Shown: positions 15,742 through 24,866, counted from the first letter of the stretch. The stretch: DNA of 55,244 nucleotides from Thermohalobaculum sp039030715 (GCA_039030715.1 JBCCDU010000018.1:1-55244), one strand, 5' to 3'. Program-made: numbers and translations. Notes: generated from the sequence alone by a model not told the origin.

Positions 15742-16855
15742 GGACGGGTTGTCGGGCCTGGGCGAGACTTGGTTCGGGGCCGCGACCGTCGAGGCGGATA
15801 TTCATGAGCGCCTGGCGCCCGCCTTGCTGGGGCAGGATGCCAGCCGTATCGCCGCGCTGACCGACGCCATGCGGCCCTATACCGGACGCACCGGGACAGG
15901 GGCGGAGATGCGGGCGCTCTCGGCCGTGGAGGTGGCGCTCTGGGATCTTGCGGGCAAGCGCGCGGGACTTCCCCTCGCCGATCTGATGGGCGGGCGGGCG
16001 CGCGAAAGGATCGCGGTCTACAACACCTGCTGCGGGCCGGACTATGTCTCGAAATCCTCGGATGTGCGGCCGGAGAATTTCGGACAGGCCAACGCGGACT
16101 ACGAGGATCTGACCGCTTTCATGGAGGACCCGGTGGGTCTCGCCACCACGCTGGATGCCATGAGCGTAGGCGCAATGAAGATCTGGCCCTTCGACTTTGC
16201 CGATGGCGCCGCGGAGGGCATGGATATCTCGCCTGCCGATCTCGCCCGCGGGATCGAACCTTTCCGCGCGATCCGCGATGCCTTCCCGCGGATGGGTCTG
16301 AAGGCCGAGTTGCACGGCCTCTGGTCCCTGCCCGCCGCGCAAAAGATATGTCGCGCGCTGGAGCCGATTGGCGTCGATTGGGTGGAGGACCCGATATGGA
16401 TGGATCGCCCGGATCAACTGGCGGAGCTTGTGGCTTCGACGACATGCCCCATCGCTGGTGGTGAAACGCTGGGCGGGCTCGGCCAGATCCGCGATCTGAT
16501 CGAGCGTGGGCACGTCGCCTACCCAATCGTCGATGTGACCTGGGGCGGCGGGATCGGGTTCGCGCGCGAGGCCGCGGCGCTGGCCCATGGCGCGGGGCGG
16601 CCCATCGCGTTCCACGACTGCTCCGGCCCCGTGACGCTCGCCGTCTCGACCCATCTGGCGCTGAGCTTGCCGAATGTCCGCGAGCAGGAGATCGCGCGGG
16701 GCTTCTACCTCACCTGGTATGGCGCCATGGCCGAGGGGTTGCCGGATCTGTGCGACGGGACCATCGGCATCCCGGATCGCCCAGGCCACGGCATTGCATT
16801 GAAGTCAGAGGTGCTGGAGGACCCGACAGCGACCCGCCGGGTCAGCGCGCTATAG
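15668..16855 (+). CDS. Mandelate racemase/muconate lactonizing-type enolase-superfamily enzyme
   Basis: 395 residues. It abstracts an alpha proton from a carboxylate substrate with Mg2+ help. Metal ligands can be placed in KAELHGLW, WVEDPIW and AGGETLGG along the C-terminal barrel, and a catalytic His in AFHDCSGP marks a mandelate racemase-type active site. The N-terminal capping domain starts MKITRIETLR. ATG 15668 is preceded by GAGGGG, and the family begins there, though an in-frame codon exists at 15578. It overlaps the DUF2235 gene by 74 bases and ends convergently with arsC, overlapping it by six bases. An acid-sugar dehydratase is the most likely activity, but the substrate is not readable. 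Confidence 0.9.
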   Translation: MKITRIETLRPPHPATVIWVLLSTEDGLSGLGETWFGAATVEADIHERLAPALLGQDASRIAALTDAMRPYTGRTGTGAEMRALSAVEVALWDLAGKRAGLPLADLMGGRARERIAVYNTCCGPDYVSKSSDVRPENFGQANADYEDLTAFMEDPVGLATTLDAMSVGAMKIWPFDFADGAAEGMDISPADLARGIEPFRAIRDAFPRMGLKAELHGLWSLPAAQKICRALEPIGVDWVEDPIWMDRPDQLAELVASTTCPIAGGETLGGLGQIRDLIERGHVAYPIVDVTWGGGIGFAREAAALAHGAGRPIAFHDCSGPVTLAVSTHLALSLPNVREQEIARGFYLTWYGAMAEGLPDLCDGTIGIPDRPGHGIALKSEVLEDPTATRRVSAL

Positions 16856-17197
16856 GATCTCTCGCACCCGCTCCGGCGGACGGCAGATGCGGCTGCCCTT
16901 GGCGCTCTCGACAATCGGGCGTTCGATCAGAATGGGATGGCCAGCGACCACTTCGGCGATCTCCGCATCGCTTAGCGCTGGATTGGCGAGATTATGCTCC
17001 TTGAACGCAGTTTCGCCTTTGCGCAGCATCTCTCGGATCGGCAGGCCGAGGCGGCCCGCCAGCGCCAGCGCCTCCGCAGCACTCGGCGGATCTTTCAGAT
17101 AAGCGATGATCCGGGGCGTCTTCCCCGCCGCCTCGATCAGCCCCAGCGTCTCGCGGGATTTCGAACAACGCGGATTGTGCCAGATCGTCAGGCTCAT
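16850..17197 (-). CDS. arsC: ArsC-family arsenate reductase
   Basis: 115 residues, thioredoxin-fold ArsC. The catalytic cysteine is in NPRCSKSRETL at about residue 11, and the downstream arginine segment HPILIERPIV is conserved. It reduces arsenate with glutathione and glutaredoxin. No arsR, arsB or arsenite pump is nearby, and the gene is instead coupled to a DUF1330 gene by a four-base ATGA overlap (17194-17197). Stand-alone ArsC paralogues (YfgD-like) are common, so a dedicated arsenic role is not assured. Confidence 0.9.
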   Translation of the reverse strand: MSLTIWHNPRCSKSRETLGLIEAAGKTPRIIAYLKDPPSAAEALALAGRLGLPIREMLRKGETAFKEHNLANPALSDAEIAEVVAGHPILIERPIVESAKGSRICRPPERVREIL

Positions 17198-17487
17198 TCC
17201 AGTCCCTCGGTCAGTATAATGGTGGCGATGCCCGCATCCACCCGATGCGCGCGCGCCGCCTGATATTCGGGCGAGTGATAGCAGTCATGCGCGGCCTGCA
17301 AGCTGGGGAATTCGATCAGCACATGGCGCTCGCGCCCCATCTCGCCCTCGCAGTCCTCCCAGGCGCCGCCCCTCGCCAGGAACTTGGCACCGTATTTTTC
17401 GAAGGCCGCGCGAGCGCCGCTGACATAGTTCGGATAGGTGTCCGGGTCGGTGACCGTGACATGGGCGATCCAGTATCCTTTGGGCAT
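17194..17487 (-). CDS. DUF1330 protein
   Basis: 97 residues, a dimeric ferredoxin-like fold protein of unknown activity. Family features are MPKGYWIAHVTVTDPDTYPNY at the start, GAKFLARGG and ERHVLIEFPSLQAAHDCYHS, and a final region with YQAARAHRVDAG. GAGGAG precedes ATG 17487. It begins 9 bases after the xseA stop and overlaps arsC by four bases, so xseA, this gene and arsC probably form one transcript. Confidence 0.9.
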   Translation of the reverse strand: MPKGYWIAHVTVTDPDTYPNYVSGARAAFEKYGAKFLARGGAWEDCEGEMGRERHVLIEFPSLQAAHDCYHSPEYQAARAHRVDAGIATIILTEGLE

Positions 17488-17496
17488 GGTCTCTCC

Positions 17497-18990
17497 TCAG
17501 AACAGGCTGCCTTGGCCGCCCGGGTCGGGTTTCGGTTTGCTCTTGGATTTCGGCTTGGCCTTGAGCGCGGCAGGGGCATCGCCGCTGATGGCGGCGACCC
17601 GTCCATCGCGGAACTGGATCTCCAGCGCCGTGCCTGCGCGGAGTGCTGCGGCCTCCGGCACCACCGCGCCCTCGGTACGCACCACCGCGAACCCACGCTG
17701 CAAGGTCTGCTCGTAGTGCAGCGAGCCATAGAGGCGCAGCAGGGCCGACAGCCGGTCGCGGCGCTGCCCCGTCAGGCGCTGCATCGCCGGGGCCAGCCTG
17801 CCCGCACGCTCCTCCAGCCGCTCGCGCCCGCGCGCGATCCGTTCGGTCAGGCGCGCGGGCGTCAGGCGCCCTGCCTGACGGCTGAGCGCGATGCGCCCGT
17901 TCTGGGTGGCGCGCGACAGCGCATTAGGCAGCCGGTCACCCAGGCGCTCCAGCGCCTCGCGGCGCCGGGCGATCAGATCCTGTGGTTTGGGCAGACGCAG
18001 GATCGCATTGTCCAGACGCTGACGCCGCTCCTCGAGCAAGCGCTCTGGCCGTGGTAGCGACCGGCTCAGATCACCCAGACGCTGACGCGCGCGGTCCAGC
18101 CGCTGGGCCAGCGCGCGGACCCGCCTCGCATCCAGATCGGCCACCGTGGCGGCCAGGTCGGCGCGCACCGGCACCGCGCGTTCCGCCGCCGCACTGGGGG
18201 TCGGCGCGCGCAGGTCCGAGACATAGTCGATCAGGGTCGTATCCGTCTCGTGCCCCACGGCCGAGATCAGCGGGATTGTGCATGCCGCGACAGCCCTGAC
18301 GACGCTTTCCTCATTGAAGCCCCAAAGATCCTCGACCGACCCGCCGCCCCGTGCCACGATCACCAGATCGGGGCGCAGCGGTCCGTCCATGGCCGCAAAC
18401 CCGGTGATCGCCGCCGTGACCTCGGGTGCGCATTTCTCTCCCTGAACGGCGACGGGCCAGACCAGAACATGGGTGGGAAACCGCTCGCCCAGCCGGTGCA
18501 GGATGTCGCGGATCACGGCGCCGGAGGGCGATGTGACGACCCCGATCACGCGTGGCAGGAACGGGATCGCGCGCTTGCGTTCGGCGGCGAACAGACCCTC
18601 CGCCGCCAGCGTCTTCTTGCGTTTCTCCAGCATCGCCATCAGGGCACCGGCGCCGGCGGGGGCGATCTCCTCGATCACGATCTGGTATTTCGACTGGCCG
18701 GGGAAGGTGGTGAGGCGCCCGGTGGCGATCACCTCCATCCCCTCCTCCGGCTGGGTGGCCAGGCGGCTGGCGACGCCCTTCCACATCACGCCGGCCAGCA
18801 CCGCGCGGTCATCCTTCAGATCCAGATAGACATGGCCCGAGCGCGGGCGCGAGACGCGCCCAACCTCGCCCCTGACCCGAACATGCCCGAACTCGCCCTC
18901 GACCATCCGTTTGACGGCGCCGGAGATTTCCGAGACCGAAAACTCCGGCGTGTTGACCCCTTGCGGGCCATCATCGATAAGGCTGCTCAT
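17497..18990 (-). CDS. xseA: Exodeoxyribonuclease VII large subunit
   Basis: 497 residues. With XseB it degrades single-stranded DNA from either end. The N-terminal OB domain contains EFGHVRVRGEVGRVSRPRSG. The central nuclease region has VVTSPSGAVIRDILHRL and VIVARGGGSVEDLW followed by SAVGHETDTTLID. A long Arg-rich coiled coil and the typical C-terminal basic tail complete it. I chose ATG 18990 because the family start MSS...NTPEFSVSEIS begins there; the longer frame to 19053 would overlap the divergent methyltransferase gene. The small subunit xseB is not in the window. Confidence 0.96.
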   Translation of the reverse strand: MSSLIDDGPQGVNTPEFSVSEISGAVKRMVEGEFGHVRVRGEVGRVSRPRSGHVYLDLKDDRAVLAGVMWKGVASRLATQPEEGMEVIATGRLTTFPGQSKYQIVIEEIAPAGAGALMAMLEKRKKTLAAEGLFAAERKRAIPFLPRVIGVVTSPSGAVIRDILHRLGERFPTHVLVWPVAVQGEKCAPEVTAAITGFAAMDGPLRPDLVIVARGGGSVEDLWGFNEESVVRAVAACTIPLISAVGHETDTTLIDYVSDLRAPTPSAAAERAVPVRADLAATVADLDARRVRALAQRLDRARQRLGDLSRSLPRPERLLEERRQRLDNAILRLPKPQDLIARRREALERLGDRLPNALSRATQNGRIALSRQAGRLTPARLTERIARGRERLEERAGRLAPAMQRLTGQRRDRLSALLRLYGSLHYEQTLQRGFAVVRTEGAVVPEAAALRAGTALEIQFRDGRVAAISGDAPAALKAKPKSKSKPKPDPGGQGSLF

Positions 18991-19034
18991 TCGGGCTCCG
19001 GCATCACGGGTCGCGGGAAGGGGCAGAGTGCGGA

Positions 19035-19835
19035 ATGACGGGTCCGGCTGCAAGCGTAATCATCGGCCTTCTGTGGCTGGCCTGTGGCGTGCTGATCTGG
19101 CGCAATCTGAAACTGCGGCGCGAAAACCGCCGGCTGCGCGTGGCGCTGGCGGCGGCTCCTGCGGCGCCCGCCACCGTCGCGCCCACACCGGGACAACCGG
19201 CAGCAGTTCAAACCGGCGCCAGGAACCCCCATCGCATACTGATGGAGCGCCTCGGCCTTGCCGAGGGCGCCCTGCCAAAAGGCGGCGACTGGCGGATCGG
19301 CGACGATCTGCTGCTGCTGATCCTGGACGAAATCGAGCGCGCCCTACCCGAGGTGGTGGTGGAACTTGGCTCCGGCCTTTCCACCGCCGTGATCGCCCAG
19401 GCGCTGGAATGTCAGGGCAAGGGACATTTGTGGAGCGTGGAGGCCGATCCCGCCTATGCCGAAGAAACCCTTGAACAGGTTGCACGCCTGGGCCTTTCGC
19501 ATCGCGTCACGCTGATCGAAGCGGCACTGGAACCCTACGACAACCGCACGCAATGGTACGACCGAAAGGCGCTTGGCGACCTGCCGCAGCGGATCGACCT
19601 GCTGCTGATCGACGGGCCGCCGCATCATGCGGGCAAGACCCCGCGTCACCCGGCGGGGCCGGAGCTGTTCTCCAGCGTGGCCCCCGGTGGGCTCATCGTT
19701 CTGGATGACGGAAGGCGGCAGAAAGAAAAGAAGACCCTGCGCCTCTGGCACGAGGAATTTCCCGATTTCGAGCAGAGAATATCGGCCACCGACAAGCAGG
19801 CCGCGTTCCTGCGGCGAAAGGAGCATGCGCGATGA
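19035..19835 (+). CDS. Membrane-anchored class I SAM-dependent methyltransferase-like protein
   Basis: 266 residues. Residues ~5-24 form a membrane anchor (SVIIGLLWLACGVLIW) followed by a basic stretch. A Rossmann methyltransferase core starts at about residue 95 with VVVELGSGLSTAVIAQAL, has an acidic residue in HLWSVEADPAYAEETL, and continues with DLLLIDGPP. It resembles Methyltransf_24/FkbM-like proteins. ATG 19035 lies 44 bases from the divergent xseA start. The stop overlaps purD by ATGA, so the two are translationally coupled. The acceptor is unknown. Confidence 0.75.
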   Translation: MTGPAASVIIGLLWLACGVLIWRNLKLRRENRRLRVALAAAPAAPATVAPTPGQPAAVQTGARNPHRILMERLGLAEGALPKGGDWRIGDDLLLLILDEIERALPEVVVELGSGLSTAVIAQALECQGKGHLWSVEADPAYAEETLEQVARLGLSHRVTLIEAALEPYDNRTQWYDRKALGDLPQRIDLLLIDGPPHHAGKTPRHPAGPELFSSVAPGGLIVLDDGRRQKEKKTLRLWHEEFPDFEQRISATDKQAAFLRRKEHAR

Positions 19836-21100
19836 AGGTTCTGATCCTGGGCAGCGGCGGGCGCGAACATGCGCTGGCCTGGGCGGTGTCGCAGAGCCCG
19901 GATTGCGAGGCGCTTTATGCCGCCCCCGGCAATGCGGGCATGGCCGCGATCGCGGAGCTTGTAGCGCTGGACATCATGGACGGCGCAGCGATCAGCACCT
20001 GGGCGCAGGAAACCGCCATCGATCTGGTGGTCGTGGGGCCGGAAGCACCGCTCGCGGCGGGCGTTGGCGACGTCCTGCGCGCGGCGGGGCTGGCGGTCTT
20101 CGGCCCCTCTGCCGCTGCGGCGCAGTTGGAAGCATCCAAGGCTTTCACCCACGAGGTCTGCGATGCCTGCGGCGCGCCCGCCGCCCGCTATGCCCGGTTC
20201 ACGCAAGCCGCCGCCGCAAAGGCTCATATCCGCCGTGAGGGCGCGCCCATCGTGGTGAAGGCCGACGGTCTGGCCGCCGGCAAGGGCGTGATCGTGGCAG
20301 AGACCGTCGAGGCGGCGGAGGCTGCCGTCGACGACATCTTGGGCGGCGCATTCGGCGATGCCGGTGCGGAAGTGGTGATCGAGGAATTCATGGCGGGCGA
20401 GGAGGCGAGCTTTTTCGTCCTCTCCGACGGCCAGGACATCCTGCCGCTGGCCACGGCCCAGGATCACAAGCGCGCTTTCGATGGCGACGAGGGCCCCAAT
20501 ACCGGGGGAATGGGCGCTTACTCTCCCGCGCCGGTAATGACGGCGGAGGTCGAGGCGCGGGTGCTGGACCAGATCATTCGACCGGTGATCGCAGAGATGG
20601 CGGTCCGGGGCACGCCGTTTCGCGGGGTCCTCTTTGCCGGGCTGATGATCGAGAATGGTGCGCCGCGCCTGGTCGAATTCAACGTGCGCTTCGGCGACCC
20701 GGAATGCCAGGCCTTGATGCTGCGCCTGGGCAGCGCGCTTTTGCCTGCGCTGATGGCCTGCGCAACCGGCGGGCTGGCGGATGTGCGCCTGAAGTGGAAG
20801 CCCGATCCGACGATCACCGTGGTGATGGCGGCGAAGGGGTATCCGGGCAGCTATGGCAAGGGCCAGGCGATCAGTGGGCTGGAGGAAGCGGGTGCCATCG
20901 AGGGCGTCACGATCTTCCATGCCGGAACGGCGGCGCGGGACGGCGCCATCGTCGCGAATGGCGGGCGTGTTCTGAATGTCTCGGCCACCGGCGCGAGCTT
21001 GCGCGAGGCGCGCGAGCGGGCCTATGCCGCGATCGAGCGGATCGACTGGCCGGGCGGGTTCTGCCGCAAGGATATCGGATGGCGCGCGCTGGGGCGCTAG
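19832..21100 (+). CDS. purD: Phosphoribosylamine-glycine ligase
   Basis: 422 residues. It joins glycine to phosphoribosylamine with ATP, the second step of purine synthesis. The start MKVLILGSGGREHALAWAV is diagnostic. ATP-grasp features include PIVVKADGLAAGKGVIVAET, IEEFMAGEEASFFVLSDG, DEGPNTGGMGAYSPAP and the metal-binding FNVRFGDPECQ. Full length, ending with the usual C-terminal domain. Its stop overlaps the minus-strand kinase-like gene by four bases (CTAG). Confidence 0.98.
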   Translation: MKVLILGSGGREHALAWAVSQSPDCEALYAAPGNAGMAAIAELVALDIMDGAAISTWAQETAIDLVVVGPEAPLAAGVGDVLRAAGLAVFGPSAAAAQLEASKAFTHEVCDACGAPAARYARFTQAAAAKAHIRREGAPIVVKADGLAAGKGVIVAETVEAAEAAVDDILGGAFGDAGAEVVIEEFMAGEEASFFVLSDGQDILPLATAQDHKRAFDGDEGPNTGGMGAYSPAPVMTAEVEARVLDQIIRPVIAEMAVRGTPFRGVLFAGLMIENGAPRLVEFNVRFGDPECQALMLRLGSALLPALMACATGGLADVRLKWKPDPTITVVMAAKGYPGSYGKGQAISGLEEAGAIEGVTIFHAGTAARDGAIVANGGRVLNVSATGASLREARERAYAAIERIDWPGGFCRKDIGWRALGR

Positions 21101-21648
21101 TCCCCTGGCAGGCTTTTCAGAAACGCGGCGATCTCGCGTTTGGTGCGCAGCCGGATGACCGCGCCCTGGGCGCCTTCCATCGCCGATGCGATCTCTCCAC
21201 GGCGCTGGCGATAGGTGGCGACGAAAACCAGGAACTCCCAATCGAACCTCTCCGGGCAGCCGGGGGGCAGATCGTCGCCGCGCACCTTCCCATAATGCGT
21301 CACAAGGCGCCGGATCACCCGCCAGAGCGACAGCCAGACGGGCGTGTCGAGCCAGAGGATCAGATCCGCGCGCTGGTGTCTGGCCCCGAAATACGTGATG
21401 TGATTGCCGTCGATCACCCAGCTCTCGGCCCCGGCGAACCGGGCGACCACGGCGGCCCAGTCGGGTTCCGGGCGGGCTACCCAGCCGGGCAAGAAGAAAT
21501 GTCTGTCGAGATGGATCACCGGCAGGCCGAGCCGTCCGCCGAGCAAACGCGCCAGCCGGGTTTTGCCCGACCCGGCATTGCCAATCACCGAAATACGGCG
21601 CAGGGGCCCTTGCGGCAAAGGATCGGAAGCGGCAGGGTCAGACATCAT
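21097..21648 (-). CDS. Small P-loop ATPase, adenylate kinase/topology modulation (FlaR)-like
   Basis: 183 residues. Walker A is ISVIGNAGSGKTRLARLLG near the N-terminus, and VIHLDRHFFLPGW follows as in FlaR-type and shikimate-kinase-like proteins. WVIDGNHITYFGARHQRADLILWLD contains the second nucleotide-binding strand, and RVIRRLVTHYGKVRGD supplies lid arginines. The substrate is unknown. Two adjacent ATG codons (21648 and 21645) are possible starts. It is divergent from the DUF1272 gene by 14 bases and convergent with purD. Confidence 0.82.
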   Translation of the reverse strand: MMSDPAASDPLPQGPLRRISVIGNAGSGKTRLARLLGGRLGLPVIHLDRHFFLPGWVARPEPDWAAVVARFAGAESWVIDGNHITYFGARHQRADLILWLDTPVWLSLWRVIRRLVTHYGKVRGDDLPPGCPERFDWEFLVFVATYRQRRGEIASAMEGAQGAVIRLRTKREIAAFLKSLPGD

Positions 21649-21662
21649 CGATCGAGGATTTC

Positions 21663-21971
21663 ATGCTCCAGCTCCGCCCCAATTGCGAATATTGCGACAA
21701 GGATTTGCCGCCCGAGGCGAGCGACGCGATGATCTGCAGCTATGAATGCACTTTCTGCGCCCGATGCGTCGAGACGCACCTGCAGAATGTTTGCCCGAAT
21801 TGCGGCGGCGGGTTCTGCCCGCGTCCGATCCGGCCCGCGACCGCCTGGCGCGACGGGGTCAGCCGGGCGCATCAGCCGCCCTCGGACAAACGCGTGTCGC
21901 TGAAACACCCGAAAGGGGATCTGGCCGCCCATATCGCGCGGATCCGCAACATCGTACCGGAAGACCGATGA
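21663..21971 (+). CDS. DUF1272 zinc-ribbon protein
   Basis: 102 residues. The first half carries eight cysteines in paired zinc-ribbon style: CEYC, CSYECTFCARC, then CPNCGGGFC. This is the hallmark of DUF1272. The second half is a basic tail (SVSLKHPKG-like segment followed by IARIRNIVPEDR). The cellular role is unknown. The start ATG 21663 lies 14 bases from the divergent ATPase gene. The stop overlaps the MOSC gene by ATGA. Confidence 0.9.
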   Translation: MLQLRPNCEYCDKDLPPEASDAMICSYECTFCARCVETHLQNVCPNCGGGFCPRPIRPATAWRDGVSRAHQPPSDKRVSLKHPKGDLAAHIARIRNIVPEDR

Positions 21972-22549
21972 CCCTGCTTACCCCTACCGATCTTTATGCC
22001 CGCATCGCCTGGCTGGGTGTGGTGGCCGACAGCGATGCGGATATCTCCTCGGTCGCGCGCGATCATGTGGAGCTGGCGTGGGAGGGCTTTGTGGGCGACT
22101 GCCATTCCGGGCTGACACGGCCTGCCTGCGTGCGGGTGAAGCGTCAACACGAAGTGGGAACCGAGATCCGAAACACGCGCCAGATCTCGATCGTCTCGGC
22201 TGAGGAGCTGGCCGAGGTCGCCGCGGCGATGGAGTTGGACCGGCTGGACCCGGCCTGGCTGGGTGCCTCGATGGTGGTGGAGGGCGTGCCAGATTTCACC
22301 CTGATCCCCCCCTCGACGCGGCTGGTGTTCGAGAGCGGCGCCTGCCTGACCGTGGACACCGAAAACGCCCCCTGCCGCCATCCGGGCGACGTGATCGAGC
22401 GCCATCATCCCGGCAAGGGCCGCGGCTTTGCGATGAAGGCGCGGACCAAGCGCGGCGTGACCGCCTGGGTCGAGCGTCCGGGACAATTGGCATTGGGCGA
22501 CCGGGCCCGCCTGCATGTGCCGCCCCGGCGCCTGCACCCCCTGATCTGA
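21968..22549 (+). CDS. MOSC-domain protein
   Basis: 193 residues. MOSC domains bind molybdenum cofactor or sulfur carried on cysteine. Family features are LAWEGFVGDCHSGLTRPACVRV, GTEIRNTRQISIVSAEELA, TRLVFESGACLTVDTENAPC and KGRGFAMKARTKRGVTAWVERPG with the conserved Cys before it. ATG 21968 overlaps the DUF1272 stop by four bases. Two XDH/Cox-type molybdoenzymes elsewhere in the window make a cofactor-handling role attractive, but there is no physical linkage to them. Confidence 0.9.
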   Translation: MTLLTPTDLYARIAWLGVVADSDADISSVARDHVELAWEGFVGDCHSGLTRPACVRVKRQHEVGTEIRNTRQISIVSAEELAEVAAAMELDRLDPAWLGASMVVEGVPDFTLIPPSTRLVFESGACLTVDTENAPCRHPGDVIERHHPGKGRGFAMKARTKRGVTAWVERPGQLALGDRARLHVPPRRLHPLI

Positions 22550-22647
22550 GCAAAATCATCACATTTCCCGTGCAGGATCGGATGCAGGCTTGATCCCCGG
22601 CAGAGGTCGGGCTTGGATCGGATAGGACCCACCAGAAGGAACACCTC

Positions 22648-23127
22648 ATGCGCCGGATCGCCCTCACCCTCATGACCGCCATCGCGTTCGGAGGCTATGC
22701 CTCGCTCTCCCATGCTGCGAGCAAGGAGAACTATTACTATCCGCCGATAAACTCGGAGGAGGTGTTCGAACGCAAGATCACCGATCAGGCACCGCCTTCG
22801 GACCGCAATGTGCGTGTGAACTTCATGACCCAGATCACCAAGGCGCAGCTCGCGGCGCCGGAGACGCCGCGCTTTGCGATCTTTGCCAAGGGGAAGAATG
22901 CGCAGAACATGATCATCATCGCCCTGGATGACGAGGTGTTCCGCACGATCTTCCGGGCACGCGGGGTGCTGGCGCAGTTGACCTCGAACGCCCGCGGTAC
23001 GGACTTCTTCATCAATAGCGGCATCGCCACGCACGCGACCTGGTTCGATCTGGCGAAGTTGCTGGGCTTCGAGGATATCGTGATCTCGGACGGCCAGCTC
23101 TGGTCGCATCGGGTGATGCTGAAATAG
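22648..23127 (+). CDS. Secreted protein of unknown function
   Basis: 159 residues with a clear signal peptide (MRRIALTLMTAIAFGGYASL, cleavage near SHAAS). The mature part contains an N-terminal Tyr/Pro segment (YYYPPINSEEVFERKI), then VRVNFMTQITKAQLA, a strand FAIFAKGKNAQNMIIIALDD and a C-terminal WFDLAKLLGFEDIVISDGQLW. I do not recognise a named family. AGAAGGA precedes ATG 22648. It stands alone between the MOSC gene and a hairpin cluster. Confidence 0.75.
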   Translation: MRRIALTLMTAIAFGGYASLSHAASKENYYYPPINSEEVFERKITDQAPPSDRNVRVNFMTQITKAQLAAPETPRFAIFAKGKNAQNMIIIALDDEVFRTIFRARGVLAQLTSNARGTDFFINSGIATHATWFDLAKLLGFEDIVISDGQLWSHRVMLK

Positions 23128-23164
23128 CGGTCCTGCGCCCGGCTGCTCTGTCTAATCAGGCGGA

Positions 23165-23232
23165 ATCGGCCTGACGGCCGATGCGATATGCCCTCGGCCC
23201 GCGCCTGCGGCTTGGCCGAGGTGTTGGCACCT
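23165..23232. terminator. Cluster of three hairpins between convergent genes
   Basis: Stems at 23165-23171/23176-23182 (7 bp, loop TGAC), 23193-23199/23214-23220 (7 bp, 14-base loop) and 23219-23223/23228-23232 (5 bp, loop TTGG). They lie between the plus-strand gene ending at 23127 and the minus-strand gene ending at 23249. No T-tract is obvious. They probably act as a bidirectional terminator or transcript-stabilising structure. Confidence 0.5.
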
Positions 23233-23248
23233 GCGGCCCGGGACGGCC

Positions 23249-24805
23249 CTAGCGATCCACGCCGGCGACACCGGTGATGTAGCGGGCGGCCTGCTGGGCG
23301 GCTTCCTCCTCCGGCGTTTTCACGACCGGGCCGGGTGCCGCGGGTTTCGGCGCCTCGCCATTCGCTTCTTCCAGCGTGGCATTGGCCGTGAGACCGGCCA
23401 TGCGGCGGCGCAGGCCGTAGACGATGTTGACGAAAGTCGCATACTCCCCCGGCGGATCCGAGAACAGCCGGTCCCCCATTTCGGAAATCAGCATGTCGTC
23501 CAGATCGATCTGCGGGTAGTCCGCCTGCATCACCTTAAGAAGCTCTCGCGCGAAGATCGCATAGCCGAGCCCCGACGGGTGGTGATTGTCCAGGCTGGTG
23601 AAGCCGCCCCTGCGAAACACCGCCGTGTCGCCGATGATGAAGTTGTTATAATCGATGGCCATGTTCGTATAGATCCGCCGCTTGTGTTCGAGGCTGGTAT
23701 CCGCGCGTTTGTCGGTGATCGCGAGATCGCGCTGATGCTTGGAATCGTAGCCCTTGAGAGCGGTGTCGAGGCGCAGGATGCGCAGCCGGTCGTCGCCCGC
23801 ACGATCGAAGACGTCGCGGGTGTTGTCGATCATGCGCACGATGATCGCGGTCACCTCGGCGTCGATCTCGGTCATCTCCTTGCCGGTATACTGCACGTAA
23901 TCGGCTCCAAGATGGTTGTCGTAGACCTTGAAAAAGCCGTTCTGCTCGCGCTTCAGGTCCGGCCAGTCGAACTCGCGCTTCAGGCTGTCGACGAACATCT
24001 GGTTCGGCACGGTCGAGGGCAGCGGGATCGAGTTGACATAGATCTGCTTGGTCTCTGGCCCCAGATCGGTCAGCAGGCCCGCCAGATCCTTCATCTCGTC
24101 GGCCCATTTTGCGAGTTTGCGCAAGCCGTTATCGGGGCCCTGGTTGCCCGCCCCTTCGGAGCCTGCCGCGGTAATGTCGATCAGGCCGTGATTGGCGCCG
24201 ATATTGACCAGCAGGACCTTGGGTTTGCGCAAGTTCACCAGGTCCACAGGGCGCATATTGGACATCTCAGCCCGGTGATTGGGATTGAGAAGGAAGCGGC
24301 CATTCAGGCTCATATGCAGGTCCAGCGCCCGGCCAAAGATCGCCCCCACATCGCCGGAGGCGACGATGGGCCGAAGCTGGTCCACGATGCCGTCCCAATA
24401 GGCGAAGTCCCGCTCCATCAGGTCCGGCAGCTCGGCGCCGGAGATCGCGATATTGTCCCAGGCCAGATGCTCGAAGGGCAGGATGTTCTGGCCATCGATC
24501 CAGCGGGTGGCATTGGCCAGCACCTCGGCCTTCAGCTTCTCGATCCCGTGGAGCAGGTTGAAGAGGCCCATATCGCGGACCCGGTCCTCGATCTCGACCA
24601 GCAGCACCTCCGGATATTTCGGCGCGCGGAAACCGTGATCGGGGAAGGCCACGCGTGCGGCCAGCGCCGGTACGGCGAGCGAGGCGAAATGGGCGTTGAT
24701 CGTGGCCGAGCGCATGCCGTTATAGAGGCTGTCGCCAATCGCCATCACGGCAGGGTTCATGAAATCGGCGGGCAGGGCATAGCCATCGGCGGGCTGGCGG
24801 AACAT
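23249..24805 (-). CDS. SGNH/GDSL hydrolase-like protein
   Basis: 518 residues. Block I is AIGDSLYNGMRSATI at about residue 22, carrying the nucleophilic Ser. A GANHG motif (LLVNIGANHGLID) stands where the oxyanion-hole GxND block belongs. The C-terminal LDNHHPSGLGYAIFARELL matches the DxxH block V. The protein is longer than typical GDSL esterases and ends in a Pro/Ala-rich tail. No signal peptide is seen, so it is probably cytoplasmic. GAGGAG precedes ATG 24805. The substrate is unknown. Confidence 0.7.
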   Translation of the reverse strand: MFRQPADGYALPADFMNPAVMAIGDSLYNGMRSATINAHFASLAVPALAARVAFPDHGFRAPKYPEVLLVEIEDRVRDMGLFNLLHGIEKLKAEVLANATRWIDGQNILPFEHLAWDNIAISGAELPDLMERDFAYWDGIVDQLRPIVASGDVGAIFGRALDLHMSLNGRFLLNPNHRAEMSNMRPVDLVNLRKPKVLLVNIGANHGLIDITAAGSEGAGNQGPDNGLRKLAKWADEMKDLAGLLTDLGPETKQIYVNSIPLPSTVPNQMFVDSLKREFDWPDLKREQNGFFKVYDNHLGADYVQYTGKEMTEIDAEVTAIIVRMIDNTRDVFDRAGDDRLRILRLDTALKGYDSKHQRDLAITDKRADTSLEHKRRIYTNMAIDYNNFIIGDTAVFRRGGFTSLDNHHPSGLGYAIFARELLKVMQADYPQIDLDDMLISEMGDRLFSDPPGEYATFVNIVYGLRRRMAGLTANATLEEANGEAPKPAAPGPVVKTPEEEAAQQAARYITGVAGVDR

Positions 24806-24866
24806 CAGGCAACTCCTCGGGAAGGATGGTCAGAGAAGTGATTATCCCATATCGGGACAGCCTTGC

